Origin: Pseudorhodoplanes sp.
Lineage (GTDB): Bacteria; Pseudomonadota; Alphaproteobacteria; Rhizobiales; Xanthobacteraceae
Direction of reading: 5' to 3'
NCBI GenBank assembly: GCA_022843165.1
Contig: JALHOD010000008.1
Span: forward strand, 1-64,000
DNA length: 64,000 nucleotides
Shown here piece by piece: positions 1 to 9,296 of this stretch. Positions within the stretch are counted from its first letter, which is position 1. Each line of letters begins with the position of its first letter. The notes under the pieces were generated by a model. It made no database searches and was not told the origin of the DNA. It saw nothing but the letters and a program-made list of their open reading frames with translations. A program made the position numbers and the translations under genes.

Positions 1-918
1 GCCGTCTCCGCCGACGCGCCCGGCAATGTCCGCTTCTACACCCGCGTGCTCGGCATGCGGCTGATCAAGAAGACCGTCAACCAGGACGACGTCTCGGCCT
101 ATCACTTCTTCTATGGCGACGGCATCGCCTCGCCCGGCAGCGACCTGACCTTTTTCGATTTTCGCACCCGGCCGGAACAGCGCGGCAATCACACCATTTC
201 CAGTACCGGCCTGCGGGTGAACGGCGAGAAAAGCCTCGTGTGGTGGCACGCGCATTTGCGCGCGAACCAGGTGAAGGCCGGCGAGATCGTGGAGCGCGAC
301 GGGCGCAAGACGCTGGATTTCGAGGATCACGAAGGCCAGCGGCTGAGCCTGATCGACGATGGCGGGCGCGGCGCGGCGCATCCCTGGGCCAGAAGCCCGG
401 TGCCGGCGGAGCACCAGATCCGCGGACTGGGGCCGATCGTCATGACCGTGCCCGATCTCACAAATACCGACGTGGTGCTGCGCGAACTGATGTTCATGCG
501 GCATGTGCGCGACTATCTCCATCCCGACTCCGACAGCGACACCGTGCATGTCTACGAGATGGGCGCGGGCGGCCCCGCCGCCGAACTGCATGTCGCGGTG
601 CGGCCGGGTCTGCCGCCGGCGCATCCGGGCGCGGGCGGCGTGCATCATGTCGCCTTCCGCACGCCGGACAATGACGAATACGACGCCTGGGCGGAGCGGC
701 TGCGGAGTTTGCGGATTCCCAACAGCGGCAAGGTCGACCGCTTCTATTTCCGCTCGCTGTATTTCCGCGAGCCGGGCGGCATCCTGTTCGAGATCGCCAC
801 CGACGGTCCCGGCTTTGCCGCCGACGAGCCGATGGAGACGCTGGGCGAAAAACTCGCGCTGCCGCCGTTTCTGGAGCCGCGGCGGAAGGAGATCGAGGCC
901 GGGCTGGTGCCGGTGTGA
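1..918 (+). CDS. VOC-family ring-cleaving dioxygenase-like protein (5' end outside window)
   Basis: The reading frame is open from the first base, so the true start lies upstream; 305 residues are visible. It belongs to the vicinal-oxygen-chelate (glyoxalase/extradiol dioxygenase) superfamily, close to proteins annotated as ring-cleaving or hydroquinone-type dioxygenases. The visible N-terminus ([15 protein letters not shown], then YHFFYGDG) is the usual first glyoxalase module of that subfamily. A second module begins near [14 protein letters not shown]. Candidate metal ligands are the His of that segment, the His of GGVHHVAF and the Glu of ILFEIATDG near the C-terminus. The family cleaves aromatic diols or hydroquinones with Fe(II) and O2; the substrate here cannot be read from sequence. 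It converges on the minus-strand crotonase gene. Confidence 0.85.
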   Translation, partial: AVSADAPGNVRFYTRVLGMRLIKKTVNQDDVSAYHFFYGDGIASPGSDLTFFDFRTRPEQRGNHTISSTGLRVNGEKSLVWWHAHLRANQVKAGEIVERDGRKTLDFEDHEGQRLSLIDDGGRGAAHPWARSPVPAEHQIRGLGPIVMTVPDLTNTDVVLRELMFMRHVRDYLHPDSDSDTVHVYEMGAGGPAAELHVAVRPGLPPAHPGAGGVHHVAFRTPDNDEYDAWAERLRSLRIPNSGKVDRFYFRSLYFREPGGILFEIATDGPGFAADEPMETLGEKLALPPFLEPRRKEIEAGLVPV

Positions 919-963
919 GTCTTTTTAAGGCGGCGGGTGGGGATTTGCGTGGAAAGGGACGAC

Positions 964-1722
964 TTATTTCTTCCGTTCAAAAAACGCCTTGAATGCCGCC
1001 TTCGCTTCGTCGGATTGCAGCCGCACCCGGAAATAGTCGGCTTCCTCGTCGATCCGCGCCATGATCTCGTCCGGCGCCCCGCGCATCAGCAGGCGGGTGG
1101 CAAGAACGGCTTCCGGCGGCAGGCTTGCGATCTTCTGCGCGGCGGCGAGGGCCGCGGCATCGACCTCGGAGCCCGCGATCACACTGTTGACCAGCCCGCA
1201 GGCCTTGGCATGGTCGGCGTCGAGCGGCAGGCCCATGACCAGCAGCGCGAAGGCGTGCCGCTGCCCCATCAGGCGCGGGGCGAGCAGGCTGGACGCGGCC
1301 TCCGGGATCAGCCCGAGATTGACGAAAGGCGTGGCGAACCGCGCATCGGTGGCCGCGACCACATAATCGCAATGCAGCAGCATGGTGGTGCCGATGCCGA
1401 TGGCAGGTCCCTGCACCGCGGCGACCAGCGGCTTGCGGCTGCCGGCCAGCGCATGGAGAAACCGCAGGATCGGCTCGCTGAGCCCTTCATCGTCCTCGGC
1501 GGCGCGCTGGAAATCCTGCAGATCGTTGCCGGCGCAGAAGGCGCCCGGCGCGCCCGCGAACACGATGCAGCGGATCCCGGTGTTTCGCGCCGCACCGGCC
1601 AACGCATCGGCCATCGCCGCATACATCGCACCGGTGAGCGCATTCTTCTTGTCGGGACGGTTCATCCGGACGACGCGCACGGCGCCGTCATCGGTGACCT
1701 GGATGAGATCGGTGCCGGTCAT
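964..1722 (-). CDS. Crotonase family: enoyl-CoA hydratase or Delta3,Delta2-enoyl-CoA isomerase
   Basis: A 252-residue crotonase-fold protein acting on acyl-CoA thioesters in the cytoplasm. The two oxyanion-hole segments are visible as FCAGNDLQDF (about residues 62-71) and GPAIGIGTTM (about 104-113). Only one obvious acidic residue occupies the active-site stretch, the Glu of LGLIPEAASS. That arrangement resembles peroxisomal-type enoyl-CoA isomerases more than two-glutamate hydratases, so isomerase activity is a real alternative. Its ATG overlaps the stop of the upstream acyl-CoA dehydrogenase gene by four bases (ATGA), showing translational coupling. The pair probably catalyses successive steps of one beta-oxidation-like sequence. 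Confidence 0.9.
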   Translation of the reverse strand: MTGTDLIQVTDDGAVRVVRMNRPDKKNALTGAMYAAMADALAGAARNTGIRCIVFAGAPGAFCAGNDLQDFQRAAEDDEGLSEPILRFLHALAGSRKPLVAAVQGPAIGIGTTMLLHCDYVVAATDARFATPFVNLGLIPEAASSLLAPRLMGQRHAFALLVMGLPLDADHAKACGLVNSVIAGSEVDAAALAAAQKIASLPPEAVLATRLLMRGAPDEIMARIDEEADYFRVRLQSDEAKAAFKAFFERKK

Positions 1723-3503
1723 GCCGCGCTGTCCGGCAGCGGCGCGCTGACGACCGACTCCGCGCCCTCGGTCACGCCGGCGGCGAGACCGCCCGATTGC
1801 ACCACGATGTTCTCGGCAAAAAACCGCGCCAGCGCGACGCGGTCGCGCTGTGCGCCATTGTCGCCGAGGCGCAAGGCCGCCAGCGCTTCCTCCGCCAGCA
1901 TGCAGCCGCCCGCGGTATTCCCGAACAGCCGCAGATACGGCGTCGCGCCGGCCAGCGCGCTTTGCGGGGCGCTTTTCAGCTGCGCCAGCAGCCAGCCGGT
2001 GGCGCGCTCCAGGTCGTCGAGCGCCGCATTCAGTTTTGCGGCGGTCGCGCCGAAGGCCGGATCGTTGGTATCCTGCACGCGCTTGGCGATGGCGCGCAGC
2101 TCTTCCAGACAGGCTTTCACCGTCGCGCCGCCGTTCAGCGGCAGTTTGCGGGCCACAAGATCGATCGCCTGGATTCCGTTGGTGCCCTCATAGATCGCGG
2201 TGATGCGCGCATCGCGCAGATGCTGGGCGGCGCCGGTCTCCTCGATGAAGCCCATGCCGCCATGCACCTGGATGCCGAGCGAGGCGACCTCGATGCCGAT
2301 ATCGGTGGAGAAGGCCTTGGCGACCGGCGTGAGCAAGGCGGCGCGATCGTTGCCGGCCTTGCGCGCCGCCTCGTCCTTGCCGCGATGGGCGACGTCGAGC
2401 GCGACGGCGGTGGCATAGCAGATCGCGCGCGAGGCGCGTGTCAGCGCGCGCATGGTGAGCAGCATGCGGCGCACGTCGATGTGGTCAATGATGGCGACCG
2501 ACTGGTCCGGTTGCATGCCGGGCTCGCGGCCCTGCCTGCGGTCGCGCGCATATTGCAGCGCCTGCTGGGTCGCGCGCTCGGCAATGGCCACGCCCTGCAG
2601 GCCGACCGCGAGCCGCGCCTCGTTCATCATGGTGAACATGCAGGTCATGCCGGCATTCTCTTCGCCGATCAGGAAGGCCGTGGCGCCGCCCTTGTCGCCA
2701 TAGACCATGGTGCAGGTGGGGGAGGCGTGAATGCCGAGCTTGTGCTCCAGCGAATGCACCCGCACGTCGTTGCGCGCGCCAAGGGAGCCGTCCTTGTTCA
2801 GCAGAAATTTCGGAACGAGGAAGAGCGAAATGCCCTTGGTGCCCGGCGGCGCATCCGGCAGGCGCGCGAGCACGAAATGGATGATGTTGTCGGTCAGATC
2901 ATGCTCGCCATAGGTGATGAAGATTTTCTGGCCGGTGATTTTATAGGTGCCGTCGCCCGCGCGTTCGGCCTTGGCGCGCAACGCGCCGACATCGGAACCG
3001 GCCTGCGGCTCGGTGAGCTGCATGGTGCCCATCCACTCGCCGCTGATCAGCTTGGCCAGATATTTTTCCTTGAGCTCGTCCGAACCATGCTGCGCCAGCG
3101 CGTCGATGCCCGCCATGGTGAGGATCGGGCCGAGGCCGAAGGCCATGGCGGCGGAATTCCACATCTCGATGCAGGCCGCGTTCAGCGCGCGCGGCAGGCC
3201 CTGGCCGCCCCATTGCTCCGGCGAGGCGAGGCCGTTCCAGCCCGCGGCGGCCCAGGCGGTGTAGGCCTCCTTCCAGCCGGGCGGCAGGATGACTTGGCCA
3301 TCTCTCAATATGGCGCCGTGCCGGTCGCCGGCCCGGTTGAGTGGCCCGAGGACGTCGCCCGCGAAGCGGCCGGCTTCCTCCAGGATCGCTGTTACATCGT
3401 CGGCGCCGAAATCGCCGTACAGGCCTTCGCCGAGGGCTTGGCCCATGCCGGCGCTGTGGGTCAGGGCGAAGGCCATGTCGTCGACCGGCGCGCGGTAGCT
3501 CAT
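1719..3503 (-). CDS. Long (DmdC-type) acyl-CoA dehydrogenase with C-terminal extension
   Basis: A 594-residue FAD acyl-CoA dehydrogenase, longer than the usual 380 residues because of the N- and C-terminal extensions typical of the 3-methylmercaptopropionyl-CoA-dehydrogenase-like subfamily. The start MSYRAPVDDM is chosen because GGGGAGAAC lies just upstream and this N-terminus is standard for the group; the frame stays open further upstream but that part looks non-coding and would run into the tRNA gene. The core shows MQLTEPQAGSDVGALR (FAD/substrate binding) and IYEGTNGIQAIDLVARKL with the likely catalytic Glu of YEGT. It would introduce an alpha,beta double bond into an acyl-CoA and pass electrons to ETF. 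It is first in a two-gene operon with the crotonase. The acyl chain is unknown. Confidence 0.9.
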   Translation of the reverse strand: MSYRAPVDDMAFALTHSAGMGQALGEGLYGDFGADDVTAILEEAGRFAGDVLGPLNRAGDRHGAILRDGQVILPPGWKEAYTAWAAAGWNGLASPEQWGGQGLPRALNAACIEMWNSAAMAFGLGPILTMAGIDALAQHGSDELKEKYLAKLISGEWMGTMQLTEPQAGSDVGALRAKAERAGDGTYKITGQKIFITYGEHDLTDNIIHFVLARLPDAPPGTKGISLFLVPKFLLNKDGSLGARNDVRVHSLEHKLGIHASPTCTMVYGDKGGATAFLIGEENAGMTCMFTMMNEARLAVGLQGVAIAERATQQALQYARDRRQGREPGMQPDQSVAIIDHIDVRRMLLTMRALTRASRAICYATAVALDVAHRGKDEAARKAGNDRAALLTPVAKAFSTDIGIEVASLGIQVHGGMGFIEETGAAQHLRDARITAIYEGTNGIQAIDLVARKLPLNGGATVKACLEELRAIAKRVQDTNDPAFGATAAKLNAALDDLERATGWLLAQLKSAPQSALAGATPYLRLFGNTAGGCMLAEEALAALRLGDNGAQRDRVALARFFAENIVVQSGGLAAGVTEGAESVVSAPLPDSAA

Positions 3504-3671
3504 GACGTTCTCCCCGGCACGGCCGCTTTTCGGGCCTGTTTCAGGGCTAGTCCAGCCCCTTCGGGACGTCAATCGTCTGGACGACAGCCCGGAAAAGTTG
3601 ATTGCGGGAGCAGACATGGCTAGGTTCCGCGCGCCGCAGCGGCCCTGCCGCCGCGGCATTCCTGACAGCGT

Positions 3672-3746
3672 TGGGGCGTAGCCAAGTGGTAAGGCAGCGG
3701 ATTTTGATTCCGCCATTCCCTGGTTCGAATCCAGGCGCCCCAGCCA
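3672..3746 (+). tRNA. tRNA-Gln (anticodon UUG), CCA encoded
   Basis: The sequence folds as a complete cloverleaf. The acceptor stem TGGGGCG pairs with CGCCCCA at 3736-3742, the anticodon stem GCGGA/TCCGC encloses the loop TTTTGAT with anticodon TTG at 3704-3706, and the T arm contains GGTTCGAATCC. Discriminator G and an encoded CCA follow (3743-3746). UUG reads the glutamine codons CAA and CAG. The 3' end runs directly into a dispersed repeat whose other copies carry the same CCAGCCAG string, so this tRNA end may have been an insertion point. Confidence 0.97.
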
Positions 3747-3947
3747 GCAGTGTGCCGGTTTTCGCGCGACGGACGTCTCTTCGGAATAGTGGCGGTTTCT
3801 GCGGGGAAATTGGCGGATCTTCTCCGCCATGCCAGTCTCTGCGTCGCGAGAGACGGCAAACCTTGCCCGAAATCACCCCGCTGTCTCCGCACGACAGGGC
3901 CGGGACTCCCGTTTGCGAGAGAAGTGGAGCGGAGACGGGCGCGAATC
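3742..3947. repeat. Dispersed repeat, copy A (fills most of the 3747-4125 gap)
   Basis: About 200 bases starting at the tRNA-Gln 3' end align with copy B at 11178-11402. Shared blocks include AATAGTGGCGGTTTC, GGCGGATCTTC, GTCGCGAGAGACGGC and CGGGACTCCCGTTT-like strings, with many substitutions between copies. The first part is also related to copy C near 33050. No plausible gene is visible in it; open frames across it are translations of repeat. The remaining 3948-4125 holds nothing I can identify. Confidence 0.7.
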
Positions 3948-4125
3948 CGTCTGTGTGGTGCTCAGTTCGAGCAGAATCGCAGAATGACAGGTTATGGAAT
4001 GGCCGCGTAACCCAAACCGGACTTGCGCTCCCCAATAGAAAGCAGACAAATCCGTCAAGCAAGGGTGCCGATGAAAGAAGTATCCGAATTCGAAAGCAGA
4101 CGGTCATTCAGTGGCGGAGCTTTGA

Positions 4126-4986
4126 CTATTCGTCGCGAGAATAGTTGGCCAAGCCGGGACGATAGCTTTTATCGTCCAGAAACTGCGTCATTCCCTTCTT
4201 GCGACCTTGTTCAGGATCGGTCGAATAGGTCTCTTGCGCTTTGGCATAGAGATATTCTTCGGCGACATCCCATGACATTTCCTTCAGCCGGCGATAAGAG
4301 AGTTTGATCGCCGACAGGACATGCGGATTCTTTTCGAGCAGTTTGCGGGCCAGTTGTTCGGTGTACGTGCGCAGTTGCGCGAGCGGCACTGATTCGTTGA
4401 CCAGTCGCATCTGAGCGGCCTTGCGTCCGCCAAAATTCTCGCCGGTCATCAGATAGTAAAGTGCATCGCTCTGGCTGACCTTTTCTGCGAAGGCTTTCTC
4501 GACATTTCCGGCGGGAATGATACCCCAGTTAATTTCCGAAAGGCCGAACGTTGCCTCATCTGCCGCGATGGCCAGATCGCAAGACACCAGCGGCGTGAAT
4601 GCGCCACCAAAGCACCAGCCATTGACCATCGCGATCGTCGGCTTTGGAAAGAATTGCAGACGGCGCCATTGCCACGCCATGGATTCGCGTCGAACTCTGT
4701 TCACTTCGACGGGCGTCGCTTTGTCGACCTCACGGAAATATTCCTTCAGGTCCATGCCGGATGAAAAAGAATTTCCTGCGCCGGTCAGGATCAGCGCGCC
4801 GCATCTGTCATCCACCTCAAGCGCGTCGAGCACCTCCAGCATTTCCCGGTTCAGCGTCGGGCTGAATGCGTTTCGTTTCTCTGGCCGGTTGAGCGTGACC
4901 CAGGCGATGCCATTGTCGAACTCGACCTTGACGGTCTTGCCGCCGGGTGCAGGTTGGTCCGTCATTGCTTTGGTTGTTTCAGCCAT
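4126..4986 (-). CDS. p-Hydroxycinnamoyl-CoA (feruloyl-CoA) hydratase/lyase
   Basis: A 286-residue crotonase-family enzyme that hydrates feruloyl-, caffeoyl- or p-coumaroyl-CoA and cleaves the product to acetyl-CoA plus the aromatic aldehyde. The assignment is strong. The family signatures NRPEKRNAFSPTLNREM, GMDLKEYFREVD, MVNGWCFGGAF, ATFGLSEINWGIIPAGN and the C-terminal MTQFLDDKSYRPGL are all present and collinear with the Pseudomonas hydratase-lyase. Start MAETTKAM is preferred (GGAG seven bases upstream) over a GTG 18 bases earlier. It is the last gene of a minus-strand operon and sits next to a vanillin-type aldehyde dehydrogenase. Equivalent genes are called hcaA, ech or hchl in other bacteria. 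Confidence 0.95.
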   Translation of the reverse strand: MAETTKAMTDQPAPGGKTVKVEFDNGIAWVTLNRPEKRNAFSPTLNREMLEVLDALEVDDRCGALILTGAGNSFSSGMDLKEYFREVDKATPVEVNRVRRESMAWQWRRLQFFPKPTIAMVNGWCFGGAFTPLVSCDLAIAADEATFGLSEINWGIIPAGNVEKAFAEKVSQSDALYYLMTGENFGGRKAAQMRLVNESVPLAQLRTYTEQLARKLLEKNPHVLSAIKLSYRRLKEMSWDVAEEYLYAKAQETYSTDPEQGRKKGMTQFLDDKSYRPGLANYSRDE

Positions 4987-5033
4987 CTGTATCTCCAGCG
5001 TCACGCTCGATTAGTTATTGCCCTGCGGGCCAC

Positions 5034-6449
5034 TCAGAATGGGTAATGGTGCGGTTTTGTCTCGACTGTGATCCAGCGCAGCTCTGTGAACTCATGGATG
5101 CCTGCGCGACCGCCAAAGCGGCCATAGCCGCTCGCCTTCATGCCGCCGAAGGGGATCTGTGGCTCATCCTGAACAGTCGGGCCGTTGATATGGGTCAAGC
5201 CTGCGTCCAGCCGTTTCGCCACATCGAGCGCGCGCGAAATATCGCTACCGAACACCGCAGCAGCTAGCCCATACTCCGTGTCGTTCGCGACGCGAATCGC
5301 TTCTTCCGTGTCCTTGACGCGCACCACGCTGACCGAGGGACCAAACGTCTCCTCGTAATAGATCTTCATGTCCGGCGTCACCTTGTCGAGCACTGTCGCG
5401 TTGACGATCGTGCCATCGACATGACCGCCGGCAGCAAGGACGGCCCCTTTGTCTATGGCGTCCTTGACCAGTTCCTGGACGTGCTGCGCGGCTTTCTTGT
5501 CGACGAGGGAGCCAAGCACGACGCCCTTTTCCTTGCGCGGATTTCCTGCGCGAAGCGTCCGGGCCTTGGCCGCGAGCTTTGCGACGAATTCATCGGCGAT
5601 CTTCTCGTCAACCACGATCCGCTCGGTGGACATGCAGATCTGTCCCTGATGCATGAAGGCGCCGAATGCTGCGGCTTTCACCGCCTCGTCGATATTGGCG
5701 TCTTCCAGCACGACGAGGGGGGCCTTGCCGCCGAGTTCGAGCAGCACGGGTTTGAGGTGACGGCCGGCCAGCTCGCCGATGATGCGGCCGACCCGCGTCG
5801 AGCCCGTGAAATTGACCCTCCGCACGGCGGGATGGCCAATCAATGCTTCGACGACTGTAGGATTGTCAGCGGGATCGTTGGTGACGACATTCACCACGCC
5901 CTCGGCCAGGCCGGCATCCGTCAAGACCTCGCCGATCAGCTTTTGTGTGCCCGGGCTGAATTCTGACGCCTTGAGCACAACGGTGTTGCCGCAGGCGAGG
6001 GGAAAGGCAATGGCGCGAATCCCCAGAATGATAGGCGCGTTCCAGGGAGCAATCCCGAGAACCACGCCGACAGGAACCCGCATGGCCATCGACAGGCAGC
6101 CGGGGATGTCCGACGGAATGACCTCGCCCGCAATCTGGGTAGTAATCGCAGCCGCCTCGCGGAGCATGCCGGCTGCAAGCTTGACGTTGAAGTGGACCCA
6201 CGGCGCGGCGGCGCCGGTTTCTCCCATCATCAGTTCAGTGAAGTCGTCCGCGCGGGACAGCAATATGTCCGCCGCCTTGTTGAGCATCGCTCGCCGTTCC
6301 GACGGACCAATCGCGCTCCAGGCCGGAAATGCAGCCGCGGCGCGATCGGCGATGGCCACAGCTTCCTCGACCGTCGCGGCGTGCGCGTTAGTGACGACAT
6401 CGCCCGTAATGGGATCGCGGCGTTCAAAGGTTCTTGCGTGCATTGACAT
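5034..6449 (-). CDS. NAD(P)-dependent aldehyde dehydrogenase, probable vanillin/4-hydroxybenzaldehyde dehydrogenase
   Basis: A 471-residue aldehyde dehydrogenase. Visible signatures are GIAPWNAPIILGIRAI (Rossmann entry), NFTGSTRVGRIIGELAG (NAD binding), LLELGGKAPLVV (catalytic Glu) and GQICMSTERIVVDEKI (catalytic Cys). The start MSMHARTFERRD is chosen for the GGGAG eight bases upstream. Within this operon it should oxidise the aldehyde released by the downstream hydratase-lyase (vanillin to vanillate, or 4-hydroxybenzaldehyde to 4-hydroxybenzoate). No ring-demethylating or ring-cleaving genes for vanillate follow here, so those steps must be elsewhere. Substrate identity comes from context; the enzyme class is certain. 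Confidence 0.93.
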   Translation of the reverse strand: MSMHARTFERRDPITGDVVTNAHAATVEEAVAIADRAAAAFPAWSAIGPSERRAMLNKAADILLSRADDFTELMMGETGAAAPWVHFNVKLAAGMLREAAAITTQIAGEVIPSDIPGCLSMAMRVPVGVVLGIAPWNAPIILGIRAIAFPLACGNTVVLKASEFSPGTQKLIGEVLTDAGLAEGVVNVVTNDPADNPTVVEALIGHPAVRRVNFTGSTRVGRIIGELAGRHLKPVLLELGGKAPLVVLEDANIDEAVKAAAFGAFMHQGQICMSTERIVVDEKIADEFVAKLAAKARTLRAGNPRKEKGVVLGSLVDKKAAQHVQELVKDAIDKGAVLAAGGHVDGTIVNATVLDKVTPDMKIYYEETFGPSVSVVRVKDTEEAIRVANDTEYGLAAAVFGSDISRALDVAKRLDAGLTHINGPTVQDEPQIPFGGMKASGYGRFGGRAGIHEFTELRWITVETKPHHYPF

Positions 6450-6498
6450 ACTCGTAACTCCCTGGATGGCAGCTCGGACGAGCCCCATGGTTCAAAAG

Positions 6499-7458
6499 CT
6501 ATTGCTTCTCGAGTCCGGCCTTTGCCGCCACGTCCTTCCACAACTGGACCTGCGACTTGACCTTGCTGGTGATTTCTTCAGGGCTGCTGGAGCGCGGATA
6601 TCCGCCGAGACTTATAAGTCGATCGCGAACCGCCGAGGTTTTCATGGCCTGCAGAATGGCTGCATTGAGACGGTCAATGATGGGCTTCGGCGTACCTTTG
6701 GTGGTCGCAACACCTGTCCAGGCCATAACGTTGAAACCCTTCGCCGCATTCTCGGACAAAGTTGGAACTTTTGGCAGCGAGGGCCAGCGTTCAGCCCCCG
6801 ATGTCGCGAGTGCACGGAACTGACCTGCTTCGATGTTGCCAAAAATCGCGGTTCCAGGCGCGACGATAAAATCGACGTTCTTCCCGAGTAGGGCGGTCAC
6901 GGCTCCGGAATCGCCGCGGAAGGGGACATGGATAAACTTCGTGCCGAGAGAAACGGCCAGGAGTTCCGAACTCATGTGCTGGCCGGTGCCAACGCCCGCG
7001 GTGCCGACAGTCAGCGTGCCCGGCTTCGCGCGCGCTTCTGCGACGAAGTCTTCGATCGTCTTGAACCGTGAATCGGCGTTGACGACGATGAAGAATGGAA
7101 AGTCGGTAACGGTGGAGATGAATTCGAAATCGCCGACGGGATCGAAATTCTGTGCCTTGGAAAGGGCAGGAGATATGACATGTGCCGTCGTCAGAAGCAC
7201 GATCGTGTAACCGTCGGGCGTCGCTTTTGCGACGGTGTCGGACGCCAGGTTTCCGCCGGCACCGGGCTTCGCCTCGGTGAAAACGCTGTGGCCCAATGTC
7301 TTGCTCATTTCATCAGCGAGTACGCGCGAGATGATGTCTGCATTGCCGCCCGGGGCAAATCCCTGAAGAAACCGGATCGGCCGGTTAGGGTAGTCGCTCG
7401 CAGCCGCAGCTCCGGCAGCGAAGCACATGAATACAAGCGTAAATACGATTCTCATCAC
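6499..7458 (-). CDS. Bug/TctC-type extracytoplasmic solute-binding protein (TTT family)
   Basis: A 319-residue periplasmic binding protein of the tripartite tricarboxylate transporter receptor family. An N-terminal signal peptide (MMRIVFTLVFMCFAAGAAAA) precedes the family signature YPNRPIRFLQGFAPGG, followed by PDGYTIVLLTTAHVI and the VPFRGDSGAVTALLGKNVDF region. No TctA/TctB membrane genes lie in the window, so it is an orphan receptor that must use membrane partners encoded elsewhere or act as a sensor. Its place between the TetR and aldehyde dehydrogenase genes suggests it binds a hydroxycinnamate or related acid. Confidence 0.93.
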   Translation of the reverse strand: MMRIVFTLVFMCFAAGAAAASDYPNRPIRFLQGFAPGGNADIISRVLADEMSKTLGHSVFTEAKPGAGGNLASDTVAKATPDGYTIVLLTTAHVISPALSKAQNFDPVGDFEFISTVTDFPFFIVVNADSRFKTIEDFVAEARAKPGTLTVGTAGVGTGQHMSSELLAVSLGTKFIHVPFRGDSGAVTALLGKNVDFIVAPGTAIFGNIEAGQFRALATSGAERWPSLPKVPTLSENAAKGFNVMAWTGVATTKGTPKPIIDRLNAAILQAMKTSAVRDRLISLGGYPRSSSPEEITSKVKSQVQLWKDVAAKAGLEKQ

Positions 7459-7503
7459 TGTTTCCTCCCGTGATATTTTTTGTGCCGTGATTATTGTGTG
7501 CGG

Positions 7504-8112
7504 TCATTCTGAAGTGACCTTCTCGCTAACCAGAACTCCTGAAAGAAAAATCTTGGACAGAGTGCGTGCGACGTCGGGTCCGGTATCGGGCCTTCCGTAG
7601 TCGAACCAGTAGACGGTCCAAAGAGCCATTCCGAGGGCGGCGAATGCGGCGTAGCTGACATTAATGTCGTGCCGGCAAATGCCGCGGACTTGCAGCGTTG
7701 CAAGAGTGTCGCGGACGAGGTGATAGCCCCGGCGCCAGAAGATGCGGATTTCCTCGTATCGCTCCGGGGAAAGCCGGCGGGCCTCGTTAATGAGGACGCG
7801 CGCCGTCGGATCGCGAGTCATCAGCAGCGCGTGTTCGTAGAGAAAAGTGCGCAAGCGGGTTTCGGGGTCGGGTTCCTGCTCAGCCCGCTCGATGATCGGA
7901 AGCAAGAGGCGGTCGATCATCCGGCGATGTATGACGTAGAGCAGGTCTTCCTTGCTTTCGAAATGATGATAGACGCCGGCTTTGGTGAGGCCCAAGGCTT
8001 TGGCGATGACGGACATGGGCGTGTTGTCATATCCGCGCTCGAGAATGAGCGACGTCACGAGGTCAGCAGCCTCGTCGAGAAAAGTGTTTTGGGGCGGTTT
8101 GATGTTTTCCAT
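7504..8112 (-). CDS. TetR-family regulator of the hydroxycinnamate module
   Basis: A 202-residue TetR/AcrR-type repressor. The N-terminal helix-turn-helix is clear (LILERGYDNTPMSVIAKALG then LTKAGVYHHFESKEDLLYVI, about residues 17-57); the C-terminal two thirds is the variable ligand-binding domain. It lies nine bases downstream of the acyl-CoA dehydrogenase gene in the same operon, so it is autoregulated if it binds the palindrome at 9297-9314. The natural inducer would be an acyl-CoA such as feruloyl- or coumaroyl-CoA, by analogy with acyl-CoA-responsive TetR and MarR regulators of phenylpropanoid genes; this is inference. Confidence 0.92.
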   Translation of the reverse strand: MENIKPPQNTFLDEAADLVTSLILERGYDNTPMSVIAKALGLTKAGVYHHFESKEDLLYVIHRRMIDRLLLPIIERAEQEPDPETRLRTFLYEHALLMTRDPTARVLINEARRLSPERYEEIRIFWRRGYHLVRDTLATLQVRGICRHDINVSYAAFAALGMALWTVYWFDYGRPDTGPDVARTLSKIFLSGVLVSEKVTSE

Positions 8113-8121
8113 GCTGATGCC

Positions 8122-9267
8122 TCAAAGTCCAAGCTGGCGTGCAGCGATCACGCGCATAATGTCGGGCGTGCCGCCGCCGACCAATGGAAAGAAAGAGTCG
8201 CGCAGGAATCGCTGCGCAGGATATTCGTTCATCAGGCCGTAGCCGCCGAAGATGCTCAGTGCTTTCTGGCAGACGTCATTGCAGTTCTCGGCAGCAATCA
8301 CCTTTGCCAGCGCCGCTTCCGTCGTGATCGGCGCGCCGCTGTCGGCGAGCATGGCCGCGTAATAGGTATAGAGACGAGCCTGCTCGAGCTTGGCGAGCAT
8401 GTCGACAAGCCGGAACTGAATGGCCTGAAAGCTTCCGATCGGCTTTCCGAACTGCGTTCTTTCCTTTGCGTATCGGAGCGCCGCGTCGTAGGCTGCGCGG
8501 CCATTACCGATCGCAAGTGCCGCGGTGAAAATCCGGTCCACGGTGAGGGTGCGATACGCATTCAGGAAACTTCCGTCGGCGCCGCCCAAGAGACGCTCGT
8601 CGGAAACGAACACGTCCTTCAACACAAGTTCAGCCGTGTCGGCCGCGTGAATCGCAAACTTCTCCAGCTTGCGGCCGACGGAAAATCCCTCGCTCTTTGT
8701 GTCGACCAGGAAGAGCTTGACGCCCTTGAGTCCCAACGAGGGATCGGTCGTCGCGGCAACAGTCACGAAGTCGGCGATGGTGCCGTTAGACGTGAACATC
8801 TTGGTGCCGGACAGCGACCAGCCTCCCGCGCAGCGCGAGGCCCTTGTCCGGAGTGCCGCCGCATCGGAGCCGGCATTCGGCTCTGTTATGGCGAAGGCTC
8901 CAATTTTCTCTCCGCGAATGGCCGGGATGAGATAGCGCCGGCGAAGATCGTCCGTGCCCCAGCTCGCGATCGTGTGCGAGGCGGTGGAAGCGTGCATGCA
9001 GACAATGGACGCGAAGCCCATATGCCCGCGTGATAATTCCTCGCACATGAGCGTGTAGGCGAGGTAGCCGCGGTCCATGCCGCTGCCACCATATTCTTCG
9101 GGAAACAAGACGCCGAAGAAGCCCAGGCCTCCGAGTTCCTCAAAAAGCTCGCGCGGAAACATGTCGGCCCGGTCGAGGGCGTCCGCATGGGGTGCAAGCC
9201 TTTCATCCACCCAGCGAGCGATCGTGTGGCGGAATTGCCGAAGATTGTCGTCGAACAAGAGGTCCAA
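8122..9267 (-). CDS. Acyl-CoA dehydrogenase (probable hydrocinnamoyl-CoA type); TTG start
   Basis: A 381-residue FAD acyl-CoA dehydrogenase of normal length. The start is taken as TTG at 9267 because GGAGGAG sits four bases upstream and the family N-terminus (LLFDDNLRQFRHTIARWVDE) begins there; no ATG is available nearby. Recognisable segments are PEEYGGSGMDRGYLAYTLMC, AFAITEPNAGSDAAALRTRA, FTSNGTIADFVTVAA and the C-terminal KALSIFGGYGLMNEYPAQRF. It leads the minus-strand operon and diverges from the CoA ligase gene. By analogy with hcaD of Acinetobacter, it may desaturate dihydroferuloyl- or phenylpropanoyl-CoA to feed saturated side chains into the hydratase-lyase route. Confidence 0.92.
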   Translation of the reverse strand: MDLLFDDNLRQFRHTIARWVDERLAPHADALDRADMFPRELFEELGGLGFFGVLFPEEYGGSGMDRGYLAYTLMCEELSRGHMGFASIVCMHASTASHTIASWGTDDLRRRYLIPAIRGEKIGAFAITEPNAGSDAAALRTRASRCAGGWSLSGTKMFTSNGTIADFVTVAATTDPSLGLKGVKLFLVDTKSEGFSVGRKLEKFAIHAADTAELVLKDVFVSDERLLGGADGSFLNAYRTLTVDRIFTAALAIGNGRAAYDAALRYAKERTQFGKPIGSFQAIQFRLVDMLAKLEQARLYTYYAAMLADSGAPITTEAALAKVIAAENCNDVCQKALSIFGGYGLMNEYPAQRFLRDSFFPLVGGGTPDIMRVIAARQLGL

Positions 9268-9296
9268 GGAACTCCTCCGAATAGCCGATCTTGCAC

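Noticed and set aside
1797-3623. Long open frame (608 codons) on the plus strand opposite the acyl-CoA dehydrogenase gene
   Set aside because: It is antisense to a clear enzyme gene, has His/Arg/Gly/Ala-biased content typical of GC-rich shadow frames and shows no family motif.
3504-3830. Upstream extension of the long acyl-CoA dehydrogenase frame across the tRNA-Gln gene
   Set aside because: It would translate the tRNA and repeat; the start at 3503 has a good ribosome site and the normal family N-terminus.
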